Program-made: the position numbers and the translations under genes
Shown: positions 13,345-27,384 of the stretch, one piece after another
Layout: every line of letters begins with the position of its first letter
Numbering within the stretch: position 1 is the stretch's first letter
Assembly: GCF_027744825.2 (NCBI RefSeq)
Contig: NC_071336.1
Span: 18,570,501 to 18,634,500 of the forward strand
Source of the DNA: Synchiropus splendidus
Taxonomy: Eukaryota > Chordata > Actinopteri > Syngnathiformes > Callionymidae
Length of the DNA: 64,000 nt
Reading direction: 5' to 3'
Notes under the pieces: generated by a model
What the model was told of the DNA's origin: nothing
The model's input: only the letters and a program-made list of their open reading frames with translations
The model's database searches: none

Positions 13345-13986
13345 CGCAACTTGTTACATTTAGGGCAGTTCGGGAAAAGTCAGTGTCATTGCCTCATATT
13401 TATGTGTTTTTGTGCACTTTAATTGCATTTTCAGTGATCAGTAAATCAAACTTCTCAGTAGAGGGTGGACATTGTGAAACAGCTCAACCTCCTGTACTGA
13501 CTCCCACATTCCCCTTTAACTTAGTGTCATTCAAATTCAACTGTGGCAGCAGCGTCCAAGCCACCAAGATAAACATAGAGGACATTGTTTTAAGAATAAT
13601 TGTGTGTTAACAAAATGTTGTGTTTTGATTATGGGGTCAGTGGCATTCCGCTTGGTTTATGATACATTGTATCAGTCTTGCTGGACCCATGGCCAATAAC
13701 ATGGTAGCGTGTGAGACCGCAATGCCTGGATTGCACAAAAAGAGAAGCTTTTGTCTGGTTGTTGTTCCCTTTAAATGCAATGTAGTGGTCCTCAAGTGAA
13801 CTGGAAATACGCAGCGGAGATTCACTCCTGGTGGGACAGGGCGTTGGAGAAAGCTTTAGGGATATAATGTCTTGTTATTTCTCACTAAAATAAAGCCTCC
13901 CTTACCTTAGATGAGCTCTAAAAGCTCCCAAAGAAGAAGAGGAGGTTGTTGTTGAAGCATCTGGAAGTCATTTCAACATCTACTGT
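13345..13986. other. Unassigned sequence between two LINE pieces
   Basis: This lies between the pre-RT and C-terminal LINE fragments. In an intact copy about 2 kb of reverse-transcriptase sequence would sit here; only about 640 bases remain, and I could not read RT catalytic motifs in any frame. It may be heavily decayed LINE or unrelated DNA. Confidence 0.35.
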
Positions 13987-14060
13987 GGGAGGTTTCCCAA
14001 GTCGCATCCAGCTGCGAAAAGACTACAGGGCAGACCTAGGACCAGGTGGAGAACTTGCAT
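13987..14060 (+). pseudogene. Decayed LINE ORF2 C-terminal fragment
   Basis: The stretch reads like a frameshifted version of the EVFxARPTGRRPRGRPRTRW end found in many fish LINE ORF2 proteins. The DNA core GGGCAGACCTAGGACCAGG followed by TGGAGA is nearly that of the consensus as I remember it. Small insertions break the frame, so it is non-functional. It lies on the same strand as the fragment at 13141-13344 and about 640 bases downstream, consistent with one insertion that lost its RT domain. A downstream tail with tandem repeats is not obvious. Confidence 0.6.
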
Positions 14061-17000
14061 GTCACACACTCACTTTCCCTCCTCATTGATACACAGATAA
14101 AGTGAAGTTTGGAAATCCTTGATATCAGAAAATGGTGCAAGTAAACAGTAACATTATACTCACATTTTGTATCATATCATATATGTTTATTGTTGCTCTA
14201 TCCACAGCTGACTGTGTGACTAGATATACACTTAGGAGAAGGAAAGGTTTGTGACCGGCTTTTTAACTGTGGGTGTTTTTGGTTAACTCAGCTGTTCTGA
14301 CTAACTCTATACCAAGTCTATGTTTTAATGAGAAATTGCTCAGCAACTAATATAACAGTTGAGTATAACATCAGGTCTTGCAAAGAACTCTGGGGATCTT
14401 GCACACATTTTAGAATCAACTGTGTCGCAGACTGACAAACACAAATGTGGAATGTGGGGCTTGAGCAGGTCCTGTGTGTGTATGTGGGAGACCTAGGTGG
14501 TGCACAGTTGGAGGTTAGAGGTCAGTAGGCCAGTCGTATCAGGCTGCAGCTCGGCGTATCCTTCTCCGTGCAAATACGAGCACAAATGCACACTTGTTTG
14601 TCTTCATCTGCACATTGGCTTTATGTACTGCTCAACCAGTCTTGTACCAGCTGGTTTGCGCTCGACTCAAAAAGGATTTTGGTCCGCTTATCTTAAACAA
14701 ACACACCAGCAGCAGCAGTGTGTGAATGTGCGAGCAGGTTTTGTTTGTAGGTGTGTGTGCATACTGTAAGTGTGGCTCCACTGCTCTCCCAATGTTTGCT
14801 GATGGACGCGAAAAAAGACTGATCTGGCATATTTGCGTTCTGAAGATGACGCAGGAGACGACAGTCTCAACTTTCTCAACAAGTTCTGTGTTCTCACTAA
14901 CCAAAATGCCACAATGGGGCTTTTTTTTCAATCTATTAGGATCTTTGAATACTTACGCAAAACTGCAGTTTCATGTATAATACTGGTCTCGGGAGCAGGT
15001 TGTGACTGTCCCAAGCTTCACCTGCTGGGGTGTGCGTGATAGGTGAGGGATGTAAACTGGTTCATCTTGAAGTATCATACTGCAGAATTATGAAGACTTC
15101 TGTAGTTTGTTTTTGGCGGCACCACTGGTATTAGAGTGTAACTGCATACTGGCATCATGAAATAGGGTCTCCACTTTCACCACATTTTTTTTTTTTGCAT
15201 ACGAGGAAGGATCACAGAGAAACAGGAAAAATCGTCATCGCAGGTGACGATACGCACCACGCACCATCAACCGCACATGCTGTATATTTTAAATCAGAAA
15301 TTGAGCGGTAACAGTGAGAGGCTAAAGAAGTGGACATTGTCCTACTGCAACATTAAACAAAATCCCTTCTCCACATTTGATAACACAACAAAGGCCCGCA
15401 GTCTGGACAATGACAATGACTTGGAACAGTCCCGTTCTCAACAGGCGATGAGTTTGCTCGCTTTGGTTCCTGTTTTTATCTTCCTGGACTCTTCAGTGTG
15501 AACGTTCTTGGCCAGGATGAAACTGAGTGAGAGCAGGGTCTCATGGTGACGCGTCCGCTCTTCCATTCCCGGAGCCTGGTGGTCACATGGGTAGCAGTGA
15601 GGACACTCCCCAGCCAGGCATGTCACCTGTAGAACCTTGCATTAGCAAGAGCCAAACTCTGTGATTCGTGACTGTTCAAACTACCAGTCATGGAAGAACA
15701 TAAGGGGAAATCTCACCTCGTGCTGCTTTACATCGCTAAAAGACGTTTGGAAAAATCGACCACTTTAGCGCAAACCCTGAAATTAACCGCTCTCAGATAT
15801 TAAGAGAGTAATTACAAGGTGGTTTTGTGTAATACCCACTGACTCCTTATTTCATAATCACGGCGCACCACTGTGGAGGCGAAGCAGCTCTTTGATTGCA
15901 TAAGATTCCTCTGAGCGTCACAGCAGTAAATCAGCTCTCCCTGAACTGATGTAAAATATTAGTGCACCATTACCCAAATGATGAAGTAACACCTCTAAAA
16001 CAAGAGAGGATATCTTTTTATGATGAGCAGCTTCTGCACATCAGCTTCGCCAGAGCTTATAAAATAAGTTTATAGTCCGCTGTGCATAAGCTCATATAAT
16101 ATATGTGTGTTATTCGCCGTCTAACGTGTGTGGAGGGATATGTATTATTCAGGTTCATAAATCTACCTGCTGTGAATGCAGATGACTGTCTTGGTTAAAG
16201 GATCAGCTGAGAGCTTTACTGACTCATCATGTGACGCGCGCTGCCTACACACATGGCTCACACAGTTCCACAGGAGAAACCTTTTATGACTGGATTTTCT
16301 TCCTTATTGCTGCTGCGTTCACCTTTCCCATCATTCTTCCAAACCCAGGTGTTTTCATTATTCATGACTTCTAAACTCTGAAAGACAAACACTTTAATGA
16401 CGTTTCACCAGCTGCTATTATATCATTTGGAATCACTTATTTATTGTCAACGGATTGTCTAACATCACAGGTAATGTTGTTTAGCAAGCATTTCATCAGC
16501 TTTAACTTGATTTATAGTAAACAAGGAGACTGAATGGAACGTTCAACCTTTTGGGGTTGACTCAAATAGAAACAATTTTAAAAAATGGAAAATTTCAGAT
16601 ACAGCCATGGGTAACGACAGTTTTCTGATACTGCACAATCTACAACTATAAATAGCGCAATTGAAAAAAAAAAGTAAAAAAATGAAACACCGAATGTTGT
16701 ACAATACAATTATTCCATGACGAAAAGTCGTTTGAACCTTTTTTTTTTCCTTTAAGGGACGATTTATTTGAAGCATTCTCAATACCTTGGATAATGAATT
16801 TGCCTAAATGTTTTACATTTTTTAAAAGGTATTTTATTTTTATTATTCCTACTTTAACACACAGCTACTAGACATATAAAAAAATAAAAGTTTCATAACG
16901 GCTACATAAAAACAGGCAAAGAGTCACCTGTGGCCCTCAGACCACACTTTTCCCAGGTCTGTTCTAAAAGGAGCAAGTGGTGAACAATAAATCTATTTCC

Positions 17001-20000
17001 CCACAACGTTTTGCAGTATAAATAAACGAAACAAATGTTTGTCGCGTGAAAAATGTCATGTTTGCAGAAATCAGATTACAATTTAACAAACTAAAAGCTG
17101 TTAGTATACATGTATAGTATACATGTACTGGAGTCTTCAAGGCTAAAGAGCAACAGCTTAATATTGCCACCGAATAATGGAGAAATATATTTTACACCTT
17201 TAATTAACGGTGTCAGACTGTTTTTAATGTTTCATTTTTTATGTGTATTAAACAATAAACCTTGAATTGAAAAGGACATGACATTGTATTGTGAATGAGT
17301 ACCAGTCTGGGAGTTGGAAAATTCCTCTGTAGACCTCTAAGCTCCCTCTCAAGAGACTCTCTATGCCAATTAGCTGATCACCTAGCTTGAGGTCAAGGGT
17401 CAGGCTCCAGGGGAAAGCTCCTCCGTCTCTGCTAAGACCACTTCAATAACGCTCATGATTGGCGGAGAAGCCGAGCTTCCTCTGGTGGCTTTTGATGAGC
17501 GCAGCTTCCACTGATTGTTGAAAAGAAAAGAGGAGCCTCATATTGCAATGTTATGGCGTGTGATGTGACTTGAATATCTTTGTTGTTTGATCTCTTTTTC
17601 ACCCATTATATTCAGTCTTGTTCTACTGCCTCTATCGTCGGTGTTGTTCTCACACTACGGTATGTAGTAGTCCTTGTCGTCGCCCTTGAAACCTCAAACA
17701 GGAGTTAAAATAAATCGCCCTACTTGGCCAGTCAGTCTAGTTTTCTCTTTATAGATATATGTTGAAGCTCTTGCTGGTCAGATTGAATTGAAATGTGAAA
17801 ACTGGGGCTCCACTCTGGTGCTGCAATGGCAGGAACCGGTGCTTGTGTTTCGCTGCTGTCTGTGCTGGTGCACCCCCAGCGTTGAAGGTTTCCATCCAGC
17901 CTTTAGCTCCATAACCACTCACCACGAATGTTGAATGTTTGTTCATACATTCATTTCAACATATTTAAACCATGTCTGTTTTTAGCTGCAACGCCCTTCA
18001 TTTTGCAACTAGTATTCATATGTCGAGGTACTGTAAGTATTAAAAGACCACATCACATACGTACGTACAAATGTTTCCTTGATCGAGGAGACTGAAGCAC
18101 CCAACAGTAGCAGCAAATAAAATTCAAATTTTCTAGTAATATCTTGCAGCTCTGTGTGGACTTTGTATGTTTACACGGAGCCTGCAAGCACTTTTAAAAA
18201 ATTGCACGGAAAATATGTTTAACTATTATACCAGAATTCATTTGAATAATATTTTGAGACACTGCAGGCATTTTATTGAGCATCTTCAGAACATCGTGGA
18301 AACTGTGCAGACAGTGCACATGAATAGCCTTTTGATAAGAAAAGAAATGAATATTCCAAACCTCTCCCTTTTCAACATGTACTGTTTAAAACTAACATCC
18401 AAGCAACACACATTTTTCAAAACTCTTAAAAGTATTATTTGAAACTTTTGATGTCTGCTCACCTCAGAACAGCTGCAGCAGTACCAAAGGATTTGTCATC
18501 AGCTGCTGCCGAACCACGGACCACAAAGAAGTTTCCACTAATGCTGAGCGTATGTGCATCAGCGTGATATGACCTGGTCCTGTCCTCACCACTTTGAGTG
18601 CTTGTCTAAATCCACTTGTTGTTGATTTGTCAGGGCATTTTTAAATGTTCCAATCCAAAGAACTGTTTTATTTTGAGTTATTTCAACCAAATAAGAAGTA
18701 TTTAATATTATATTATGCTTATTTTTTAAAACACTTGCGAGTCACCTTAAATCATGCTACAAAAAGGGGGGAACAGTGTAACATGAAGTCAGATTAGTCC
18801 ACCTGCAAGTTGTTTTTTCCAGTGCAATGGACACCAGAGTTGCAAACCTGTTTGTGCTCTGTGACATAAGAACAGAAACTTCTGCGTGCGCGCGTGTGGA
18901 CGTTTCACTTGGCCATGTCATCAATTCTCTGACCTACAAAGAGGGCGAGCAGCTGCAGTGACGAACACAGATGGAAAGTGTAGGAGGGTGACTGACTTTC
19001 TTAAAAAGATTTTATGAGATTGCTTTTATTTTTTCGCAGAATGGTCAGAAACATCTGTTTACTATTATCATCTGAATTGTGCTTCAGGCTCAGAGGAGTC
19101 AGAGGCATAATTCTGCCTGACCAACCAAGAGGCGTTGTTTGCTAACGGCTTGATTCACTAAAGCAAACAACAATCAGTGCGGAGCAGATTGGAGGCCAGC
19201 GTGGACTTCTGCTCTGACCTGTGTTTACCTGCTGCTGTGAGCTCACATAACTGTCCCCTCAGGCTGAGCGCGGTAGTGCAAGTGCTTGTGATGTAATTTC
19301 CAAGTACGCTTCTGCTGAGAATTGCCTTGTCATTTAAAGAGATTACTTTTCACACGATGAGAGCAGGCTTGTTTGGTAAGTGGCCTGGACAGTTTGGGTC
19401 AGGAGATTTAATCCTGTGCCGAGTGTCTGTCTTATCCAGAGCGGTTTGATTGACTTAACAGAGGTCGTTCGGTGAGGTGACCCAGCGACCGGCTCAGACC
19501 TGATGGACTTCCAGCTGACACAAGGATTGGCGGATAATATGTCTATTCACTTTTACAACAAGGTCTTTCACATTTCAGCTGATAAATTAACTTAATATAT
19601 TTGTTTTCTCACTGAAACCATAGTCTTTTCCCTTTACTGAAGATCCTTGGGGTTGTTGTTTTGGTTGCATCTCTTAAGATTAAATATATTAAAAATACAC
19701 TTTTCAGTTTACTTCCGCACCCTGTCAAGCAGTGTCAGCGGAGCTGTCCAGATTTTGTCCAGCTTTCTTCATCATGAAGCTCCTCTTGATGGTAGCGTTT
19801 CATTCAATTCAATTAAGTTTAAGGTTCCAACTGACTCATATTTGTTTTGTTTTTGTATGTTTGGTATTTAGTCCCATGTGTTATCTTATCTGTAGCGAAT
19901 GAAATACTGTTTGCAGCCATATGTTTTTTTGTTGTTCACAATTTTTCACATATCCGCTGGACTCTTGCAGACTCTGCCAATGACCAGTCACATGGGGCTG

Positions 20001-20206
20001 TGGCCTGGCAGTGATTTTCTGCTATACATGAGGCAATATTTATGTAGTATTTTACTAATAGAAACTTTCTTCAATGTTCCAGTGGGAACTTGATCAACTT
20101 TAATGCCCCTGAAAAGAGCTCTAGAGAGGACTTTTAAACTGCAACTTGGCTTTATGCTATTAATATTTGGGATTTTGTGACTAATTTGACAATTTTCTGT
20201 ACATCT
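14061..20206. other. Unique non-coding stretch
   Basis: No exon is recognised. Contents of note are a T tract at about 15185-15196; an AT-rich block 16540-17280; a small tandem of AGTATACATGTA at about 17103-17127; and AATAAACCTTGAATTGAA at 17252-17269, which resembles a short LINE tail. The rest looks unique. Open frames are short and conflicting. Confidence 0.45.
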
Positions 20207-20250
20207 GTCAGCAAAAACATTATGACCTTCTGCCTAACTCACCTGGGCGG
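20207..20250. mobile_element. Possible DNA-transposon end fragment
   Basis: TCTGTCAGCAAAAACATTAT followed by GACCTTCTGCCTAA resembles a dispersed fish repeat I recall with the core CATAACATTATGACCACCTGCCTAA. Only about 45 bases match and no partner inverted repeat was found within 1 kb, so this would be a truncated relic. Confidence 0.35.
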
Positions 20251-23200
20251 TGAGTTGCCCAGCCAGCTATGACTGAGCTGCCAGTCTCCCGAGTGCTAAC
20301 TGCTATTTAGCGCCTTGTATCCACAATGCTTGCTACCTGGGGTGAGGGGCAGCTTATATCCAGATCACTTTGTTTTAGCTCAGTCCTTTCTTCATGAGAA
20401 CAGAGCTCCACATACAAGTTCACGCTCCGTCCTGCAGCCACTCATGAACAAGATCCCAATTTACTTGAACTGGCGCACTTCCTACTGGGGCAGTACACGG
20501 AAACCTGTCCCTATTTAAACAACAGTGTCCCTAATGGAAATGTTGTTGATGTTGTGTTTGACTCAATAAAGACCAACACTCTTCATCAAATAGCTGCAGC
20601 AGTCTTATAAATCCAATATTTCCATAAAGCAGTCCTGATCATTGATTTGCAGCGCGGCCTAATGCAAGCAAAGATATTAAAGTGCCTTCAGTCACTATAA
20701 ACATCGGAGCTCACCCCGCGATGACTGACAACCCCGAATTGACTCCTGATGTATTATCGCATAACCTCTAGTTTCCCTCCTGCGGGGTTCAGAGCTTTTC
20801 TTATCAGAGATAAATCCTCATCCCTCCTCACCGATCCTCCTTTGCGCCACCTCACAGTTCCATTTGCTTAAAAGGACATGCCATCACTAGTTATGACACA
20901 CTGACGGAGAGACTGGGTGGAAATAAGTAGGCCATGCAAGCATTATCTGCTTTTTATGCCGTGAAGTTGGTTTGGAGCAAAGCTGACTGGACCAATAGGG
21001 GATGTCAGAGGTGCTAAATAGACCGACATGTCTTAATGTACGTGCTGCTGAGGAGCGATGTTGGGTGCTGTAACTCTGCCCTAACACAAGTCACCTTGGA
21101 ATTGCGAAAGAAGAATTGTGCCGCCTTTGTTTATGTTATGTATTTATATGAAATGTTATACTGCTAACAACAATGATCATTTTAAATTATTCTGTGATTT
21201 GTGGAAGCTCCTGGCCTGGCCCCGAGTTTCTATTCTGAGACTAATAGAATCAGATTCAGATAAAATAACATTCATTTCCGACTCTGATTTTTTTCCCACA
21301 CTGTAGGCATGCATGCGCCTGAAACAAACATAATGCTGATGTCGGCGAAATGCTTTTATCTGTCATTCTGTTGACGCAACAATGATCAACCACAATCTGT
21401 TAAGTGTTTTACAAGTGGCCTACCTCAGTTAGCTCGGGTCGCAGAAGCCCTGAATCATCACTGGTTTTAATCGACTGACTCATGCGTTAAGGCTGCAGTT
21501 TGGCGTCGGGTCAGGTGCAGTGAGAGCTGACCGAGAAAACAAGCAGACAACAGATTGTCCCCCAACTTCCCCATATGTGAATCGGATTCTTAGTCGGAGG
21601 GTTTAAGGAGATTCCCCTGTTGCACCTCATTATTCTCCACTCAGCTCAGTTTAAGAGCATGATAAATGAAGATGTGCTCTTCAACTCCATTAGCTTGTGT
21701 TCACCTGCCTGCGAGTCACAACTGTTTCCCTCAACTGTATCTGACCGAACTTGTCGTTCAATATTTGCACAAAATAAAGGAAATATCAAACACAAAGGGG
21801 ACTGTCTTTTGTCTCATAATCCCGATAATCTTTGTCAAATCCCTCAGTATCGACTTGGATTAAGTGTTCAACTGAAAATCCAGCTGGCCGTTATTAAATG
21901 TTCAAGGGGCGTAAGCCTAATTAGGCAGAGAAGTCCACTCCAGGGACCTTCCTGGGTGAGAGGCCTTCCTGCTGGCACAGTGCTGACCACCCTGCCAGAC
22001 CACATCGCTCCTCTGCTTCTGTCTTGCACCTTCGGGGATCTTTATTTCATGTGCAGTTATTTAAGCAGCATCTCATTACAGAGGCTTTGTATCTTACTGT
22101 CACTTTTGTCAATGTCTGCTGCGGTTCACACATTCAGAGCAATATTGAGTGCATTTATCTTGCCAGTGGTGGGTTCTGTTCAGGATGAAAAGCTGCTGGG
22201 GCATGGTTACATGATAAAAGGGAGAGTATGAAGAGCAGAGGGAAACGCCTAGTAACATTCAAGTTGCTTGATTTATCGGCAATGTATTGAAACAAAGGCA
22301 ACCTGTGGGTGAACGTTCAGAGGTGACTGAGACTGAGGTCACACATCGAACCACTTGCCAGTTGTTGCAGTGCGTTTTGGGACTTGAAGTATTCATTTTG
22401 GTTGCAGGCCAATGTTAACTTCAGCATGAACCGCTGGCCTTGAATTTGACATTACTTTTGAAGAGAGTAAAAGATCGTGGTGACCTCTGAACTGTTGAGT
22501 ATTGACTTGCGGAAGGCCTGTACATGATCAGCTTGTTTGTGCTTAAGACCTTGACCGTAAGGTTGGCCGATAGTTTCACAGGCCTCAAAGTCGTGTTGGC
22601 CTTCCTGTGTTTAATAAAATTATCATTTTTGCTTCATTTTCTGTGATTCTGTGATTTCTTCTTTGCCAACTTAATCTATGTTATATTTGTGAACAATTGG
22701 AAATAAGCCTGAAAAAGGTTAAAATAGAACTTAAGTTGCTGATGGTGGTTCTGGCTTCTGTTGAGAGATGACTTATATATGGTTTTATTCCATTGTAATA
22801 TAGTTGGTATACAGATAAGCCATGAATTGTCCTTGTTTTGATAGTGTTTTTAATTGCATTGGCAGAACCCATATTCATATTCATTCACGTCTCATCTTTC
22901 AACAGAACCTCCATTAGTTTATCGCCTGTTGTGTGCACTGCACAGAACCATCCTTCCCGTGTAACTTGTATGGCCTTTTTGCTCTTTATCCAATATTTTG
23001 ATGCTTCATGACACAATACTGTAGCAATATATAAAATCCCATTGTATTGATATTTATTTAAAAAAATACTGTGACGTGCTTGTGAGTTCATTGCAGTGCT
23101 GACTGCTGGTTTCACTGCGAGTAATTCAACTTTCCCCTTACACACCTTGTAATAGACAATGAGATGTTGAATGTTCAAACCCAGGTCAAAACTTCAGATG

Positions 23201-23994
23201 TGGAGCGACTGGAATCTTCTTTTTTTGGTTTGCAGTTATTACAAGATCTTACTATATGTAGAGTATCGCAATCTCCCATACATAAAATGTATAGTAGATT
23301 CTTGTCAAGACACATCCCTAGTATAAAACAGTGGATAGTAACCATATGAATAGTACAGTGAATTTGTAATAACACATGTTGGCCATTGAGTTTACATAGC
23401 TCATATTGTCACCTACACGGGATCATAGTGTGTTTACTGCCATGTGAAAGACACACAGACTTTTCTCGCGGGTGTGGTATACAGTACTTGTATGGTAAAA
23501 CTAAGTATAAAAGGTGAAAAATGTGTTCAGAGTGAGAACTCTTTAACATGACCCAGTCAATTAAGTGAAAGGCTAAGATTCCCTTTGCCACGACATGTTT
23601 TTTGCTTCATTATGCCTGAAGCACATGTACTGCTGTAACCACTACCAACTGTAAAAATAATAACCCTCCTACTGGGCCGGGGGGTCAAAAATGATATTGG
23701 ATCTCAGTCGTGCTGCTTAAAAGTGGCAGCTCTGCAATATCCAAAATCCTTTTACATCTCCCGCTTCCAAGGAAAAATTCCCAGACAAGGGCATAAGTGT
23801 GATAAAAGCATGGAAAAAAAACCCTTCACACAATCTCTTTTTTTTTCTGTTATAACATCGATACAATACTGCATTCATCAGGCAACACTCTACTAATTTC
23901 CCTGTAGGCAACGTGCTCCATTTCACTCTGTATCTGCCTTTAAAAAAAAAAAAAAATCCCCCTCTGCCCCCTCCCCGCCATCACGCACTCTTCA
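20251..23994. other. Unique non-coding stretch
   Basis: No gene recognised. The 203-codon plus-strand frame at 21620-22231 is the longest in the window. It has no recognisable domain, is cysteine- and serine-rich in a composition-driven way, and overlaps another frame. A poly-A tract lies at about 23942-23956. Confidence 0.45.
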
Positions 23995-24235
23995 GCCCCT
24001 CTCCCTTCATCTCCTCTGCTTCCTCCTGTTCAGGAAAATGCTGATATGTGCGTAAGACTGCTTATTTTTCTCATCCATTACCAGATTAATTAAAGTGTGG
24101 CTCTTGCCAATGCCCAGATGGATCCTCAATACTTCAAATGAGCTTAATCACCATCCACTCCCTAATCTTGTGCTAATTTAAAGAATTGCCTAGAACATAC
24201 TGATGACTGGACTCTTACAATTTTCTGAAGAAAAA
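23995..24235. other. Candidate conserved regulatory block (unproven)
   Basis: Non-repetitive sequence with several homeodomain-type cores close together (CAGATTAATTAAAGTG near 24082, GAGCTTAATCA near 24139, GTGCTAATTTAA near 24171). This is the look of vertebrate conserved non-coding elements in gene deserts. Conservation itself cannot be seen from one genome. Confidence 0.2.
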
Positions 24236-25439
24236 AAAACGTGGCAAGCCCCGCTCAGCCGCTCCACTGTACTTCACGTGGTTCAAGCTGGTTGACAGGG
24301 CTTTTCCGTTTCGACGCGGTGCTTAAAGATTTCGCAGTGTTCGGTGACATGTAATGCTCCCTTTGCATGCGGATCGGCTTGTGTTCTGTGGAGATAGCGC
24401 GCTCCACGAGGCCTTCCAGGACGCGGCGTTGGGGAGTGTGCGCGGAGCAACGCATGCTCTCTTGTAGCTCTTTGTTGTCCACATGTCATGATAGATTTGG
24501 TCACCGCCAGCAGAGAGTGAGACTGACACGAGAGCATGCAGTTTGCCTCCAGGAAAACACAAGCTCAGCCTATTGTGTGTGTTCCCGGCACACTGTCATG
24601 TGTGGCACTGGAAACACTGCAATATTAATCTTAAATCCCATGACTCCTCTGCTCATTCACAAACTTCATCCTCTTTTCATTCACTTTGGCTTATTAACCC
24701 CTTAATTGTTTGTAATTCTCGTATTCCTGTGTGTGATCCTCATGTTTCCTTTTTTAATGCACAGGGATTTGGACCCAGATTCCTCGGGGAGCACGTACAT
24801 TCAGAACAGGAGAAAGAGTTAAATATTAATCAGTAGAACGTTGATTGGTCCATCTAGATTTCCTCTTTAAATATTCATGATATCTGGAGTGATTCAAAAG
24901 AAACGGGTGGCGAATCATTCCAAACCCATGCTGTGGTTGATAGCATTCGTTTTATCAATCGGAGGAACTTTGATTTTCATGTTTCAATTTAAAAATGTCA
25001 CCGTCTCTGAGTTTAAAGCAAACATTAGCTCAATTTAGAAAATTGTCGTCAGTAAAAAGACTTTATTTCAATTAAAAATTAAAGTTAAAAACTGAAGATG
25101 AAGCCATAAGCAGTACTTTTTTGACTTGTTAGTGTCAAAAGTGGACTTCTAAATCTGACTTTTTTCCACTTGACTGGTCCGGACAGAATGTGATAAGCTA
25201 ATTCTCTTTCTATAGTCAATTTTTTAAGCTAAACCTTGCCACCTAATGAATGACAATGTGATTTGTGTGAATCGGCGCAAGGAAGAATTGCCAACTCCGA
25301 CTTGATATCCCAAGTTACACTCCCTTGTTTAATCTGCTGTACCTCTTCTGTGGCTTCATACCTGGAGAGCTGGCAGCTGATGCCTGTTCTGCCCAGGGGT
25401 TCCAGCGCCCTGACCCACAATCCCCCACTCCTGTACTAC
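24236..25439. other. Unique non-coding stretch, locally GC/CpG-richer
   Basis: 24240-24480 has more CpG than its surroundings, and overlapping frames occur on both strands, which is what GC-rich non-coding DNA produces. No promoter elements or exon were recognised. From 24490 on the sequence is ordinary. Confidence 0.4.
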
Positions 25440-25775
25440 ACCAAATCCACAGAGAGAGCTATTAATCCTCCTCATGCTCCCAAATCAGTCTGCTCATATT
25501 TGCATAAAGATATCAAAGCGAGTGAAGGGGAGCTGGCTGGGGGCTTAGCGTGCACGCTCTTCTATGTGCTCCCACTAGCTCGGTGCTTTCTTTTGTCTCA
25601 CCTGTTTCCATCGGAATTCGCCGGGCAGATTCTCTTCTTGGAAGGGGTCTGCACGACGGTGAGGGGATGGATTTGTTTAAAGTGGCGTGTAGCCCGATTC
25701 ATCAGCCAGGACAAAAGCGCTATTGATGCCATCCATCTCTGACAATTGAGGAGCCCCTGGAATAAATCATTCATC
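25440..25775. other. Candidate conserved regulatory block (unproven)
   Basis: Unique sequence containing AGAGCTATTAATCCTCC, the octamer-like ATTTGCATAAAGATATC near 25499, and TGGAATAAATCATTCATCC near 25757. Clustered POU- and homeodomain-type cores without coding features suggest a possible enhancer. A 159-codon frame (25263-25742) spans it but has no known domain. Low confidence. Confidence 0.2.
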
Positions 25776-27349
25776 CTGCTGTCAGGAAGTGTAACGTGCA
25801 AACAACATACATGCACAAGACACTTAATGGATCCTGGACGGGAGAAATAACAGAGAATCGACCCGTCCTCACTGCTCTCTCCGTGTGTGTCGTGTGTGGG
25901 GGGGCTGCATGCTTGTGTATGTGTGAGAGTGTCGGCAGAGGACAATGGCATTGGCCTTGTCTTTGGTTTCTGCGTGGATGACCACGATCAGACCTAAGGG
26001 CGGCTCAAGAGAGAGTGGGGTCACATTCTGTGGCTGCTGCTGGGTGCAAGCTCGCTGGATTGCCCCTGTCATGCTGCAAACACCCCTAAGGCTCATGTGG
26101 GGTTGTGTGTGTGTGCACCCCCTGCCCCCAAAGCACCATCTGCTTCCCCACAACTGAGCCACCCAGGATGGGGGGCAGTGGAGTTGCTGGGGTTGCTGGA
26201 GGGGAGGACGGTCTTCTAGTAGTCTTTGCGCTAGTTCCTCTCTCTCTCAGTCGGTGAAGGAACAGGCGGTTAATTGAGAGTACGTCGTGTCCTTCAATAT
26301 TTAACATGGCAGGCAAAATGCCCGTTTATATATGTGTATATCTGTTTCGTTGTTTAACTGCTTACAAAGTGCATGGAGGTTCCTTACAATCAGCAGGCTA
26401 CTGATGTTAGGAACCAACGGTGAATTAGAAAATAAACTTGAATATTTCCATGGCGTTTGTATCGTAATAGAGTTGTTCCCAACCGCCATTAAGAAAAAAT
26501 GTTACCAGTTCAGATTGTTGCTGCTATAATAAATCAAACAATCGAAATGAGACAGTTGTTTCTCATTGCTTCTCGATTCTCATCCACACTTCTTCTGCTT
26601 GTCGTTTTCAAAGGTGCATGCTTTTTCATGTCAATATCGCAGGTGTGCACATGCTATAGGCAAGTTAATGTCTGCCGCCACAACAGGCCCCTGTATGCTT
26701 TTTTAAAGATATATCTAAAATGATATCCCCATACTCCTGTCCGGACGCACCTCTGGATTTCATGGTGTTCCCCAAATCCAGGGTGTCTGGTGGCAATGTA
26801 GAAGGCTCGATCCTGATTAACAGAATGTGGAAAATGTAACAGCCAGTGCTGTGTCCTGCTGTGATCAGGATCAAATTACGGAGGAAGGAACGACACAGTG
26901 TAATCCTTACAAAATAAATGTGCTCCCTGACAACAGCCACCACGGAGACACTGATGGCTGTTCATTAGCAAACTCCGTAGGAGGCTGAATTTGACCATCC
27001 TACTAAAAATCCATGATTAAACCCTGGCGTCTTAGCAAGAGATTAATCTGATGGACCTGAGCGCATCAGTGCATGAAGCCATGTAAAAACAAATGAAAAG
27101 CACTTCATTTTCTGTAGACTGTGTGGTCAGCTGAGTCAGTGGTATTGTACAAGTCACTCCACACACTCCTTTATTCTTTGAGTCAGTAGCTAAAACAGCT
27201 AACCATTTTTTTTATTTCTGCTACAGTGGCCTTTGCTTAGGAGCACTCCACATTTAGCTATTTTTTAAAAGCTATATGAAATCTAATGACGCGATGTACA
27301 TTAAAACACACAACATTAAATCAAATAGCCACAAATCAAACGGCAGCTG
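25776..27349. other. Unique non-coding stretch
   Basis: No gene recognised. Short GT-rich runs occur near 25882-25925 and 26100-26116. The remainder is unique, with chance frames. Confidence 0.45.
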
Positions 27350-27384
27350 CAAACTGTATTTCCCTGGGGATCAATAAAGTTGTC
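27350..27384 (+). mobile_element. Short LINE 3'-tail scrap
   Basis: ATTTCCCTGGGGATCAATAA followed by AGT is the usual 3'-terminal phrase of several fish LINE families, normally followed by short tandem repeats such as TATC. Here no tandem tail follows and no ORF2 end is readable upstream, so only a 3' scrap remains. Confidence 0.5.

Noticed and set aside
21620..22231. 203-codon plus-strand open frame, the longest in the window
   Set aside because: No recognisable domain, no splice context needed for a vertebrate single-exon gene to make sense, and another frame overlaps it in a different register.
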